A stretch of DNA of 64,000 nucleotides. Source: JAGPDF01 sp052035735 (lineage in GTDB: Bacteria > Acidobacteriota > Thermoanaerobaculia > Multivoradales > JAGPDF01). The position numbers were made by a program, and so were the translations under genes. This document shows, piece after piece, positions 16,682 to 26,300 of this stretch. The notes under the pieces are model-generated. The model was not told the DNA's origin, did no database searches, and was given only the letters and a program-made list of their open reading frames with translations. The stretch lies in assembly GCA_052035735.1 (NCBI GenBank), contig JBPOHI010000115.1:20392-84391 (forward strand). The letters are read 5' to 3'. Position 1 is the first letter of the stretch, and every line of letters starts with the position of its first letter.

Positions 16682-17716
16682 ATGCGCAAGGCAATGATGT
16701 TCGCCGCTCTCGCCCTGATTGCAGGGAATATCGCCTGGGCCCAGGCCAACGATGTCGGGATTCCCGTCCAGGCCGGGTTGCCGATGGGTCCCGGATCTCC
16801 CTACGTCGAGGGTGCCACTTGCCCGCCGACCGGACAGGTCGACACCGCTTTCACCGGCGCGACGACCCAGAGCGGCCGGATCTTCCGCGACGCACTTCCG
16901 AGCGCCTGCCCGAGCAAGGTCTATCCGGGCATCTTCAACGCCGCGACAACCTACAACTACGAGTCGTTCACCTACACCAACACCAGCGGTGCTACCGCCT
17001 GCGTGACGGTCAACTTCAACCCGGACACCTCCGGCGCTTCGCCCTGCGCCACCAATGCCCACGCCAGCGCTTACCTGGGCTCGTACGATCCGAACAACCA
17101 GGCGACGAACTTCGTCGGCGATGTCGGCTCGAGCGTGGCGCAGCCGTTCTCCTTCGACGTGCCGGCGGCCACCGACATGGTGTTGGTCGTCACCAACACC
17201 AGCGCGCAGGGGATCTGCACCTTCGGGTTCGAAATCGTGAGCCTGCCTTGCAGCGCAACGGTCGAGGCCGAGCTCGCCCTCAGCAAGTCGGTCTCTCCGG
17301 CGGCCGTTCCGCCGGGCGGCAACGCCGTCTTCTCCCTGACGGTACATAACAACGGGCCCGGCGCGGCGGCGAACACGGTCGTGACCGACACCCTCCCGGG
17401 CGGCCTGACCTACGTCAGCAACGACTGCGGCGCCGCCTTCGCCGCGCCCACCCTCACCTGGAACGCCGGCACGCTGGCTGCCACCGCCTCGGCCACCTGC
17501 AACGTCACGGTGACCGTCGATCAGCCGGGCAGCTTCGTCAACAGCGCGCTCGCGAGCTCCGACGGAACGGACGCGGTCCCGGCCAACAATACGGCTGCTG
17601 CGACCGTGACCGGCCAGGTGAACATCGTCGAAGTTCCGACGCTCTCGGCCGCGGGCCTCGCGGTGATGCTCCTCGGCCTCGGCTTCGCGGCGTTCTGGAT
17701 CCTGCGCCGCAACTAG
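16682..17716 (+). CDS. Secreted DUF11-type protein with IPTL-CTERM-like tail
   Basis: The 344-aa protein has a signal peptide (MRKAMMFAALALIAGNIAWA-QA). An N-terminal beta domain with cysteines follows, then one DUF11/conserved-repeat domain (ALSKSVSPAAVPPGGNAVFSL..VHNNGPG..TVVTDTLPGGLTYVSND). The C-terminus reads VPTLSAAGLAVMLLGLGFAAFWILRRN: a (I/V)PTL motif, one membrane helix and basic residues, which is the IPTL-CTERM sorting-signal layout. It is probably processed and anchored at the cell surface. GGAGGG lies 4 bases before the ATG. A palindrome-covered promoter precedes it and a rho-independent terminator follows. Confidence 0.85.
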   Translation: MRKAMMFAALALIAGNIAWAQANDVGIPVQAGLPMGPGSPYVEGATCPPTGQVDTAFTGATTQSGRIFRDALPSACPSKVYPGIFNAATTYNYESFTYTNTSGATACVTVNFNPDTSGASPCATNAHASAYLGSYDPNNQATNFVGDVGSSVAQPFSFDVPAATDMVLVVTNTSAQGICTFGFEIVSLPCSATVEAELALSKSVSPAAVPPGGNAVFSLTVHNNGPGAAANTVVTDTLPGGLTYVSNDCGAAFAAPTLTWNAGTLAATASATCNVTVTVDQPGSFVNSALASSDGTDAVPANNTAAATVTGQVNIVEVPTLSAAGLAVMLLGLGFAAFWILRRN

Positions 17717-17737
17717 GCCGGACAGCAGGACGGAGGA

Positions 17738-17780
17738 GGGCCAGCCTCTGCGCCAGCGCGCGGGGCTGGCTCTTTTCTTT
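17738..17780 (+). terminator. Rho-independent terminator
   Basis: The stem GCCAGCC/GGCTGGC (17740-17746 with 17764-17770) is followed by TCTTTTCTTT. It terminates the IPTL-tail protein gene on the plus strand; it has no T-run in the minus direction for the convergent Rnf operon. Confidence 0.8.
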
Positions 17781-17814
17781 GGGCGCCTAGGGGTTGCGAA
17801 CAGCGCCGGCCGGC

Positions 17815-18873
17815 TTACTCGCGGCGGGGCGAATGCAGCAGGGTGACGATGGCGGCGAGCTCGGGCGTCATCGCGACCTCGCCCCGCTCGTCCACGGTGA
17901 GCGCGCCGGCGCCCAAACTCTCGGCGACCGCCAGGCCGCGCTCCTGCCCCAGAACCATGACTGCAGTCGACAGCGCGTCGGCGAGGGTCGGGTCGGCGGC
18001 GAGCACGGTCGCGCTGCGCAAGCCCGCGGAGGGCCGGCCCGTCCGGGGATCCAGAATGTGGTGGTAGCGCACGCCGTCGATGACGAAGAAGCTCTCGTTG
18101 TCGGCCGAGGTGGAGAGCGATCCTCCGGCGAGCGGCAGGGTGGCGAAGATCTCGTCGCGCTCGCCCCGCGGATCGCGCACCCCGACGCGCCAGGCGCGGC
18201 CGCCGCGCGTACCGCTCGCATAGACCTGTCCGCCCGAGACGATCAAGAAATCCTCGAAACCCCGCCCACGCAGCAGCCCTGCCGCGCGCTCGAGCGCATA
18301 GCCCTTGGCGATGCCGCCGAGACCGATCTTCATGCCGGCCTCGGGCAGGAAGAGGGTCCGCGTGGCGCGGTCGAGGACGATGCGCCGGTAGTCGACCAGG
18401 GCTCGCCGCGCGACGATCGCCGCCGGGTCGGGCACCGCCGGAACCGCGGCGCGAAAATCCCACAGACCCCAGAGGGCGGCCCACGAGACATCGAAGGCGC
18501 CTTCGGTCTGACGTCCGATCTCGATCGCTCGGGCTACGAGATCGAACAGCTCTCCGGGAACGGCGACCGGCGCGCCTCCAGCCGCGCGATTGACCGCCGA
18601 AAGCGGCGACCCCTCCTGCCACTCGGAGAGCTCGAAATCGAGTCGGCGGAACAGGGCGAAGCACTCCTCCGCCGCGGCCGCCGCCGCGGGCCGGTCGCCG
18701 CCCTCGGGGAGCGTGACCTCCCAGGTCGTCGCCATGGCCTCGCCGGAGAAGGTAGCGAAGCGCGGAATCTGCGCCGTCCGCTTCACCTGCAGCACCACCA
18801 GCAAGCCGACGACGAGCAGGGCGCCCAGCGCGAGGCGGTTGCGCGAGCCACCGCCCGAAGGCGCGCTATGCAT
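17815..18873 (-). CDS. apbE: FAD:protein FMN transferase ApbE (Rnf maturation)
   Basis: ApbE attaches FMN through a phosphoester bond to a threonine of RnfG and RnfD. The 352-aa protein has an N-terminal membrane anchor (LALGALLVVGLLVVLQV) that places it outside the membrane. ApbE features are present: MATTWEVTL near the start, LSEWQEGSPLSAVN, the glycine-rich IGLGGIAKGYALE, the HHILDPRTGRPS segment and the ADALSTAVMVLG metal-site region. It is the last gene of the 12-gene operon, overlapping the upstream small Cys-rich gene by 8 bases. Its targets RnfG and RnfD are encoded a few genes upstream in the same operon. Confidence 0.95.
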   Translation of the reverse strand: MHSAPSGGGSRNRLALGALLVVGLLVVLQVKRTAQIPRFATFSGEAMATTWEVTLPEGGDRPAAAAAAEECFALFRRLDFELSEWQEGSPLSAVNRAAGGAPVAVPGELFDLVARAIEIGRQTEGAFDVSWAALWGLWDFRAAVPAVPDPAAIVARRALVDYRRIVLDRATRTLFLPEAGMKIGLGGIAKGYALERAAGLLRGRGFEDFLIVSGGQVYASGTRGGRAWRVGVRDPRGERDEIFATLPLAGGSLSTSADNESFFVIDGVRYHHILDPRTGRPSAGLRSATVLAADPTLADALSTAVMVLGQERGLAVAESLGAGALTVDERGEVAMTPELAAIVTLLHSPRRE

Positions 18874-19021
18874 CGCAGGAGCGGTCGCAGCTGTTGCAGG
18901 TTCCGCCGCAATCGCGCTTCACACCGGGGTTGACCGGGTCGGCGCGCAGCGCCAGACGCTGGACGAGCGCCCAGACTGCCGCTGCGGCGGCGAGACCGAG
19001 AACGGCGTAGACGTCGCGCAT
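18866..19021 (-). CDS. 51-aa single-span Cys-rich membrane protein in the Rnf operon
   Basis: This small ORF lies between rnfA and apbE and is coupled at both ends: its ATG overlaps the rnfA stop (TGATG) and its stop lies inside the apbE start. It encodes one transmembrane helix (about residues 4-24) followed by a short tail with four cysteines (C38, C42, C45, C49) in the arrangement CGGTCNSCDRSC. This resembles the layout of FeoB-associated Cys-rich membrane proteins. Four closely spaced cysteines at a membrane surface could bind an iron-sulfur cluster or zinc. A role as an accessory Rnf subunit or cluster carrier is inference from position. Confidence 0.75.
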   Translation of the reverse strand: MRDVYAVLGLAAAAAVWALVQRLALRADPVNPGVKRDCGGTCNSCDRSCDA

Positions 19022-19602
19022 CACGAGCCGCCGAAGAGTCCGGCGAAGCCCATGAAGGCCAGCGACAGGATGCCGGCGATGAGGAAGCTCATCGCCGTGC
19101 CACGCAGCAGGCGCGGCACGTTCGACAGCTCCGCCTCTTCGCGGATTCCCGCCATCAGCACCAGCGCGAGCATCAGCCCGAGGCCCGACGCGACGGCGAA
19201 GACCAGCCCCTCGACGAGACCGTAGCCCCGGCTGGTCTGGAAGAGCGCCAGCGCGAGAATGGCGCAATTGGTGGTGATCAGCGGCAGGTAGATCCCGAGC
19301 GCGCGAAAGAGCCCCGGCAACGTCTTCTTGATCACCATCTCGACGAACTGCACGGTCGAGGCGATGACCAGGATGTAGGCAATGAGCGCGAGATACGGGG
19401 CGTGAACGAGCACGTAGGTGTTGAGCGCCCAGGTGGCGAACGAGGTGATGATCAGCACGAAGGTGTTGGCGACGCCGAGCCGGAAGGCGGTCTGGAGCCG
19501 CCCGGAAACGCCGAAGAACGGGCAGAGGCCGAGAAAATAGCTCAGCGTGAAGTTGTTGATCAGCAGCGCGCTGAAGAAGATCGCCAGCAACTTGCCGCTC
19601 AT
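19021..19602 (-). CDS. rnfA: Rnf complex subunit RnfA
   Basis: RnfA is a six-helix membrane subunit that, with RnfE, forms the inverted-repeat core holding a membrane [2Fe-2S] centre. The 193-aa length equals that of E. coli RsxA. The conserved cysteines are in FLGLCPFFGV and TTNCAILALAL. The start MSGKLLAIFFSALLINNF is preceded by GGAGGG and overlaps rnfE by ATGA. Ion translocation by Rnf cannot be assigned to Na+ or H+ from this sequence by eye. Confidence 0.96.
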   Translation of the reverse strand: MSGKLLAIFFSALLINNFTLSYFLGLCPFFGVSGRLQTAFRLGVANTFVLIITSFATWALNTYVLVHAPYLALIAYILVIASTVQFVEMVIKKTLPGLFRALGIYLPLITTNCAILALALFQTSRGYGLVEGLVFAVASGLGLMLALVLMAGIREEAELSNVPRLLRGTAMSFLIAGILSLAFMGFAGLFGGS

Positions 19603-20243
19603 CGGGAGCCCTCCGCCCCGGCTCGGGCCGCCGCACGGTCGCGCATCTCGGCGAGCTTCGCCAACCCCAGCAGGAGCACGCCGAGGACCAGGAAGCCGCC
19701 CGGCGGCAGAATCATGATCACCCACGGCTCGTAGTTCGGGCCGAAGACCGCGCGGCCCAGGAATGTGCCGTTACCCAACACCTCGCGTACCGCCCCGATC
19801 AGCACCAGCGCCATGGTGAATCCGGTTCCCATCCCGAGCGCATCGGCAATCGAAAGCGACACCGGGTTCCTCGACGCGAACGCCTCAGCGCGCCCGAGGA
19901 TGACGCAGTTGACGACGATGAGAGAGATGAAGGCCGCCATCTCGTGGTGCGCCGCCGGCAGGAGCGCCTGCAGACTGAAGTCGGCCACCGTAACGAAGGT
20001 GGCGATCACGACGACGTAGGTCGAGATGCGCACCTGGCTCGGAATCGCCTTGCGAAGAGCAGAGATCATGAGGCTCGACATCACGAGAACGAACGTCGTA
20101 GCGAGACCCATGACGATGCCATTGAGGACCGAGTTGGTCACGGCCAGCGCCGGGCACATGCCGAGAACCTGCACGAAAGTCGGATTCTCGCGGAAGATCC
20201 CCTTGGTCAGCTCGGGAAGGAGGCTCCTCTTTTCGGCGCTCAT
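19599..20243 (-). CDS. rnfE: Rnf complex subunit RnfE
   Basis: This 214-aa integral membrane protein is homologous to RnfA in inverted topology. Key segments are ENPTFVQVLGMCPALAVTNS and SLIVVNCVILGRAEAF, each with the conserved cysteine used for the RnfA/RnfE iron-sulfur centre. It overlaps rnfG upstream and rnfA downstream by four bases each (ATGA), so translation is coupled along the operon. Confidence 0.96.
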   Translation of the reverse strand: MSAEKRSLLPELTKGIFRENPTFVQVLGMCPALAVTNSVLNGIVMGLATTFVLVMSSLMISALRKAIPSQVRISTYVVVIATFVTVADFSLQALLPAAHHEMAAFISLIVVNCVILGRAEAFASRNPVSLSIADALGMGTGFTMALVLIGAVREVLGNGTFLGRAVFGPNYEPWVIMILPPGGFLVLGVLLLGLAKLAEMRDRAAARAGAEGSR

Positions 20244-20965
20244 GGTTTCTCTCCCGACAGCCCACCCGGAACGGGCCCGCCGCGTTGGAGATCCGGCGGG
20301 AGGGTCACGGGGGCCGTACCGCTCTTGTCGAGCGCCTGCCCGCCGAGCGCCGCGATCCGCGGGCGCCAGATCTCGTTCGTCTGATTGAGGATCTTGACCA
20401 CCGCCCGCGACGAAATGGTCGCGCCGGTGATGGCGTCGACCTGGTTGGGCTGCTCGCCGTGGCCTTTGATCAGCTCGATCACCGGTTCGACGAACAGCGC
20501 GCTGAACTCGCCGACGAACTTCTTGTCCTTGTAGATCTTGTCTCCCAGCCCCGGCGTCTCGCGGCTCTCGAGCACCTTCATCCCGAGAACGCGCGTCGCC
20601 GAGGGGTCGAGGCCGTAGATCAGCTTGATGGTGTCGGCGAAGCCGGCCCCGGCACCCGGCACAGCGAAGCCCACCAGGGTGTCGTCCGTGCCGAACCCGG
20701 CGAAGATCGACTCCTGGAGCGAGCCCTGGTCGGCCGCCCCGGTACCGAGCGAGGTCCCGTTCCAGGTGTAGCGCTCGAGGCGCGTCGTGCCCGGCAGCAC
20801 CTCGAAGACCGCGCGCTCGAGGGCCGCGCGCTGATTGGCCTGGATGCGCGGCAGCGTCGTGCGATAGGCGATGACGATCGACAGGCCCGAGAACAGGCCG
20901 GCGATGGTCAACGTCGCGACCAGGCGCAGCCCTTCGCCGCGCGGCGAGCCCGCATCCGCGCTCAT
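20240..20965 (-). CDS. rnfG: Rnf complex flavoprotein subunit RnfG
   Basis: RnfG is a membrane-anchored periplasm-facing flavoprotein that carries covalent FMN. It has one N-terminal helix (about 15-34) and an FMN-binding domain. The ApbE target motif D-A-I-T-G-A-T is at 177-183, with T183 the expected FMN attachment site. The 241-aa length is normal. The Pro/Gly-rich C-terminal tail is longer than in E. coli. Four-base overlaps join it to rnfD and rnfE. Confidence 0.95.
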   Translation of the reverse strand: MSADAGSPRGEGLRLVATLTIAGLFSGLSIVIAYRTTLPRIQANQRAALERAVFEVLPGTTRLERYTWNGTSLGTGAADQGSLQESIFAGFGTDDTLVGFAVPGAGAGFADTIKLIYGLDPSATRVLGMKVLESRETPGLGDKIYKDKKFVGEFSALFVEPVIELIKGHGEQPNQVDAITGATISSRAVVKILNQTNEIWRPRIAALGGQALDKSGTAPVTLPPDLQRGGPVPGGLSGEKP

Positions 20966-21969
20966 CGCGGCTCCTTCACGGGACGGGCGCCGAAACGCCG
21001 CGGCTGCAGCGCGCGGTCGATCAGCGGGCTGGCCGAGTTCATCAGCAGAATGGCGTACATGACCCCCTCCGGCAGTCCGCCCCAGAAGCGGATGAGGACC
21101 ACCAGCACGCCGGCGCCGACGGCGAAGATCCAGGCGCCGCGCGGCGAGATCGGCGACGTCACCGGATCGCTGGCCATGAAGATCGCCCCGATGAGCAGTC
21201 CGCCGGAGAGCAGCGTGAAGAGAGCTCCCGGGTACTTCTCCGGATGCATCTGGTGGAGGACTTCGGCGAGCAGCGCCGCCGCGCCGAGCATGCCGGCCGG
21301 CAGGCGCCAGTCGAAGGCCCGCCGCAGGAGCAGATAGACGCCGCCGAGCAGGAGGGCCATAGCGCTGGTCTCGCCGATCGAGCCCGAGACGTTGCCCCAG
21401 AAGAGGTCGAGAAACGGCGTCGACACGGCGAGGAACTTCATCTGCCCGAGCGGCGTCGCCGCGGTCACGGCATCGGGAGCGCCGTGCAGGAACGGCAGGG
21501 CGAGATTGCCGCGGTAGAGCGCCAGGGGCCCCTGCGGCGGCACCCAGGTGGTGAGCGCGATCGGAAACGCCGCCTGCAGGAAGGCGCGACCGACCAGCGC
21601 CGGATTGAACAGGTTGTGCCCCATGCCGCCCCACGCCACCTTGCCGAGCGCGATCGACACGAAACCGCCGAGCGCCGCCATCCACAGCGGCAGCGACGGC
21701 GGCAGGATCAGGCCGACGAGCACGCCGGTGACGACGGCGGAGAGATCGCGCAGTTGCGAACGCCCGGAGAGCGCCCACTCCGTCGCGACGCAGGCCGCCG
21801 TCGATACCAGCACGACCAGCAGCGCCGACAGGCCGAAGAACCAGACGCCGGCGGCGAAGGCCGGCGCGAGCGCGATCAGCACGTCGCCCATGATGCGCGG
21901 CGTCGAGACCTGCGGGTGGAGGAACGGCGCCGGATGAACGACGAGGCGCGGGTCGGGAGCGTGACTCAC
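20962..21969 (-). CDS. rnfD: Rnf complex membrane flavoprotein subunit RnfD
   Basis: RnfD is a NqrB-like subunit with about eight to ten helices and covalent FMN. The 335-aa protein starts with GTG (VSHAPDP) overlapping the rnfC stop by GTGA. Signature regions include HNLFNPALVGRAFL and MASDPVTSP. The flavin-attachment motif reads D-A-V-T-A-A-T-P-L (166-174), with Ala where many relatives have Gly, and T172 as the predicted FMN site. Confidence 0.94.
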   Translation of the reverse strand: MSHAPDPRLVVHPAPFLHPQVSTPRIMGDVLIALAPAFAAGVWFFGLSALLVVLVSTAACVATEWALSGRSQLRDLSAVVTGVLVGLILPPSLPLWMAALGGFVSIALGKVAWGGMGHNLFNPALVGRAFLQAAFPIALTTWVPPQGPLALYRGNLALPFLHGAPDAVTAATPLGQMKFLAVSTPFLDLFWGNVSGSIGETSAMALLLGGVYLLLRRAFDWRLPAGMLGAAALLAEVLHQMHPEKYPGALFTLLSGGLLIGAIFMASDPVTSPISPRGAWIFAVGAGVLVVLIRFWGGLPEGVMYAILLMNSASPLIDRALQPRRFGARPVKEPR

Positions 21970-23315
21970 TTCTTGGACTCCGCTGGCGGGGGCGCGGCCG
22001 CGGCACGCTCGCGCAGAGCGCCCTTGGCAACGCGGATCAGCTGCACGATCGGAATACCCGAGGGGCAGGCGAAGCTGCACGAGCCGCACTCCACGCAGTC
22101 GGTGGCGTGATAGCCGACCATCTCCTCGTAGCGGCCGGCACGCGCCAGCCGTCCGAGGCGCGAGGGGTTGAGAAACTGCGGGCAGGCCTCGACGCAGCGC
22201 CCGCACTTGATACAGGTGTACTCGGAGGGCAGCCGGGCCTCGGCTTCGGTGAAGGCGAGCAGTCCCGAGGTGCCCTTGACGATCGGCACGTCGAGGCTGG
22301 CGAGCGGCGTCCCCATCATCGGACCGCCGAGAATGACCTCGCGGGTCGACTCGTCGAGACCGCCGCAGTGCTCGAGCACCGCCCGCACCGGGGTCCCCAG
22401 AGGCACGATCAGGTTCGCCGGCCGGCGGACGCCCGGCCCGGCGACGGTGACCAGGCGCTCGACCAGCGGCTGGCGGCGGTCGAACCAGTCGGCGATCGCC
22501 GCCATCGTGGCGACGTTGTTGACCACGATGCCGAGGTCGAGCGGGAGCTTGCCGCTCGGGACCTCTTCTCCCCAGACGGCGCGAATGAGCATCTTCTCGG
22601 CACCCTGCGGGTACTTTACCGCCAGGCCGACGACGCGCATCCCTTTCCGTCCGGCGACCGCCTCCTCGAGGGCGGCGATGGCGTCGGGCTTGTTCTCCTC
22701 GACTCCGAAGACGACTTCACCGGCGCCCAGATGGTGCGCCGCGATCTCCGCCCCGCGCACCACGTCGGCGGTGCGCTCGAGCATCATGCGATGGTCGGAG
22801 GTGAGGAACGGCTCGCACTCGCAGCCGTTCACCAGCAGGCGCTCGATCCGCCGCCCTTCGGGGACGCGATACTTGACGTGGGTCGGAAACGCGGCGCCGC
22901 CGAGGCCGACGAGACCGGCCAACTGCAGCTCGCTGACGAAGCCCTCGTGCGAGAGCGCCAGCGGGTCGAGCGCCACGCCCTCCGGCAGACGCTGCGGCGA
23001 ATAGGGATCGGCGACGATCTCGATCGCCGGCACGAGCTTGCCCGAAGGGTGCGGGCGCGGCGCGATCGCGACCACCTGCCCGTCCACCGGGGCGTGCAGC
23101 GTCGTCGAGATGAAGCCCACCGCTTCGGCGATCGCCTCCCCGCGACGGACCTTGGCCCCGACCTCGACGAGCGGCCGAGACGGGGCGCCGGCGTGCTGCG
23201 AGAGCGGCAGGACGTAACGCTCGACGAACGGCATCCGTTCGGTCGCCAGCCCGACCGTCGCCTCCTTGTGCTCCGCCGGGTGAATCCCGTGCCGGAAGCT
23301 CCGTCCGTGCGTCAT
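21966..23315 (-). CDS. rnfC: Rnf complex iron-sulfur/NADH-side subunit RnfC
   Basis: RnfC is the peripheral subunit that carries the NAD(H)/FMN site and two [4Fe-4S] clusters. The 449-aa protein shows the glycine-rich GLVGLGGAAFPTHVK (135-148), the NGCECEPFLTSDH segment, and two cluster motifs: CIKCGRCVEACP (368-379) and CVECGSCSFACP (407-418). The length is typical of the short RnfC type. It overlaps the upstream PFOR-like gene by four bases. Confidence 0.96.
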   Translation of the reverse strand: MTHGRSFRHGIHPAEHKEATVGLATERMPFVERYVLPLSQHAGAPSRPLVEVGAKVRRGEAIAEAVGFISTTLHAPVDGQVVAIAPRPHPSGKLVPAIEIVADPYSPQRLPEGVALDPLALSHEGFVSELQLAGLVGLGGAAFPTHVKYRVPEGRRIERLLVNGCECEPFLTSDHRMMLERTADVVRGAEIAAHHLGAGEVVFGVEENKPDAIAALEEAVAGRKGMRVVGLAVKYPQGAEKMLIRAVWGEEVPSGKLPLDLGIVVNNVATMAAIADWFDRRQPLVERLVTVAGPGVRRPANLIVPLGTPVRAVLEHCGGLDESTREVILGGPMMGTPLASLDVPIVKGTSGLLAFTEAEARLPSEYTCIKCGRCVEACPQFLNPSRLGRLARAGRYEEMVGYHATDCVECGSCSFACPSGIPIVQLIRVAKGALRERAAAAPPPAESKK

Positions 23316-26300
23316 GCCACCCCCGGGGTGCGGTCGTTGCCGTTGCCACTGCGGGCTGCGCCGCCGCGCGCGGCGAGATCGAGCAGCCGGACGCGCACGC
23401 GCTCGGCGAGGCGCACGCGCAGGTCGGCCTCGAGGGTCGCGAGCTCCCGACGGTGACGCTCCTCGAGCGCCGCGAGCTCGGCCTCGTGCTCGGCCGCGCG
23501 CGCGGTCCGCAAAGCAAATGGATCGGCCCGGAGAACGGCGGAGGTGGAGGGGACTGCCGCGACGCGGCAGCCCAGGGGGAACTCACGGGCCTCCACCGCC
23601 CTCCGGGCACGATCCAAAACGGAATCCGAAGTCAGTTCCTGACCATCCGCGCCAGGCGCCAGCACGCGCACCAGTGCGCCGCGCCCCCCGGCAGCGAACG
23701 CCGCCATCGCCTCGGCCAAGGGCGCGCTTCCACCACTCACGGCATCGCCGGCGACGGTCGCATGCGCGGCGATGCCGTCGTCAGCCGCCGCCGCGAGCGC
23801 CCACCAGGGCGACCGCGGCGCGGCACCGGGCAGCGCGGCGAGCGCGACGACGACGACCGGGAGCGGCGCCGCAAGCAGCGCGAGACCCTCCCCGATCTCG
23901 GCCCCGGAGGCACTCTCGTCGATCAGCACGACGAGCGGCGCGGCCGCCGATCGCTCAGCCTCGTCGAGGTCGACCCAGCCGAGGCCACTCAGACGCTCGG
24001 CGGCATGCAACGCCTCCTGCGGACGCTCGATCTCGAGCCGCGCCCGCCGCACGACGCGCGCGGCGGCGACGGCGCGTTCGGCCTCCGCCAGTGCCAGCCC
24101 GCGCGCCAGCGCCAGGGGGGCCGCCACCGCGACGGTCGCCGGCACGCCGAACGGATTGTCGGGGAATCGCCGCGCCCAGGCGAGAGCCTCGCCAGGCCCG
24201 ACGACGACCGAGAACAGCGGCGCCGCTTCGCCCCCTTCACCTGACCGGGCAGCGAGATCCGCGACAGCGCGCGCGGCCTCGACGAGCCGGCCGAGCCGAG
24301 CGACGTTCACCTTCTCCCCTTCGACGGCACCGGCCAGGCGGGTCGCGAGCTCGCCCAGATCGGCGGCGCCGGAGCCGGCGGACTCGAGCCCGCGCGCGAG
24401 CGCGTCGAGATCGCCATCCGGAAGGGCCTTGCCGAGCGTCGCGTGGATGGCCTCGGCCAGCCGGCCGCGGAGCTCGGCGAGCTCGCGGCGGCGTTCGGTG
24501 CGACGCGGCGCGAGCGCGCGCGCCAGAAGCGAGAAGGCCTGGCGAACCGCCAATCGCGGCGCCGAGCCTGGCGTAGCGCCATCGAAGCCGGCGAGCGGAG
24601 CGACGCCTTCGGCCGAGAGCAGCGCCGCGGCGAGCTCGCCGCGCCCGGCCTCGCCGGCGACACGCTGAACGGCGGCCGCTTCGCTGGGCGGTAGCCGACG
24701 CATCGCGGCGACCGGCGCGCGCTCCGCGTCGAGCCCGGGCGCCGCGGTCTCCCGCCGCGCGACGAGCGCCGCGGGAGCGCACTCGGCCACGCAGAGTCCG
24801 CAACCGGTGCAGCGGTCGGGATCGACTGCCAGCGCGAGCAGCGCGCCGCCGGGCAGCGCCGTGCCGCCGGTGCCGAGAAACAACCCGGGAGTTGCGGCGA
24901 CGTCGAGATCACCGATCTCTGCGGCCAGCCTCGAAAGCGCTGCGCGCGCTTCGGCGAGGCGCTCGGGGGCGAGGCCGGCGGTGGCGAGAACCGCACCGCC
25001 GGCGCTCTCCAGCCAGTCGCCCAGACGGCCACCGATCTTGTCGGTGGCCTCGAACGACAAGCGTTCGACGAGCTTGGGCACGAAGCGGCGCAGCGCCTCG
25101 GCCGAGCCGCCGCCGCGGCCGACCGCGGCGATCCCCGCCGAGAGCAGCGCTTCGATCGGCTGCGCATTGACAGCGATGGCTCCATGCGGACAGAGCGTCC
25201 AGCAGGCGGCGCAGCCGGTGCAGAGGTCGGCCAGGAACTGCGGCCGCCCGCCGAAGGCTGCGGCTCCCACCGGTGAGGTCCCCGCCGGTAGTGCGCCGAT
25301 GGCGATCGTGGCGTCGGCGAACAGTTGGCGCGCCGCGCCCTCACCGATCGGCAGACCGATCTGATCCCAGAAATAGGCCGGATCGCCGAGCGCCCCGTCC
25401 GCCTGCGGTGCGGCCGCGTCCCGCGCCGGGAAGCGTGGCGGCATCGGGCCCCGCGCGGCACGCGCGGCGGGGGATTCGTCGGGCTCGAACGGCCGCAGGG
25501 TCTCGTCCGCGGAGGCGAAGCCGGCGAGGAGCTGCTCGACATCGCTCGCCCGCGTCTTGCCCAGAGCGCGCAGCTCGCGGTCCTTCACTTCGCGCCCGGC
25601 GAGGTGCGCCACACGCGCGAGCAGGGCGCCGCCGAGACGCTCCCGCGCCGCGCCCACCGGCACCGCGGCGAAGCGCAGCGAGATCTGGTTGCTCACTGGC
25701 TCCCCCGGGTCGGCAAAAGGCCCCGGCGCCCAGATCAGCCAGTCGCGCTGCGGCAGGCCCGCCGCGGTGGCGGCAAGGCCCAGCCGCGCATGCAGGTGAC
25801 CGCCGAGTGCGGCGCCAACGAGCTGCGCCAGGTCGCTCATCAGCGACGCGTCGCCGGTGATCCGGTCGAATGCGACGGTGACCGCGCCTGCCGGACGCAG
25901 ATCGACCACCTCCGCGCGACCGGAGGCGAGGTCTTCCCATCCCGGCACCTCGCGGCGACGGCGGTCGTACAACGCCTGGCGCTTGGGGTAGCCCGCCCCG
26001 CCCTCGGCGGCGAGTCCGAGCAGCACCAGCGGCCGGAAACGCTCGGCGAGCGAGCGGCAGCCGGCGGCGAGCTCGGCACCGTAGAGCGGCGCGGCCGCGC
26101 CGGCCAGGCCGAACGTCGCGATCTCCGGGATTCCACTGCCGCCACCGAGCGAAAGGCGTAGTGCTTCCGTAAGAGCGCCGCGGTCGTTGCCGCCTTCGAG
26201 GCGCTCGACGACCGCCCACCGGCGGCAGCCCTCGGCGAGCGCCACGAGCTCGCTTTGCGGCAGCGGCGCGAGACGGCGCAGGGCGAGGACGCCCAAGCGG

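Noticed and set aside
20240..22030. RnfG read as a 596-aa fusion with an N-terminal extension
   Set aside because: The extension is out-of-frame rnfD sequence; the ATG at 20965 overlaps rnfD by ATGA and gives a normal 241-aa RnfG.
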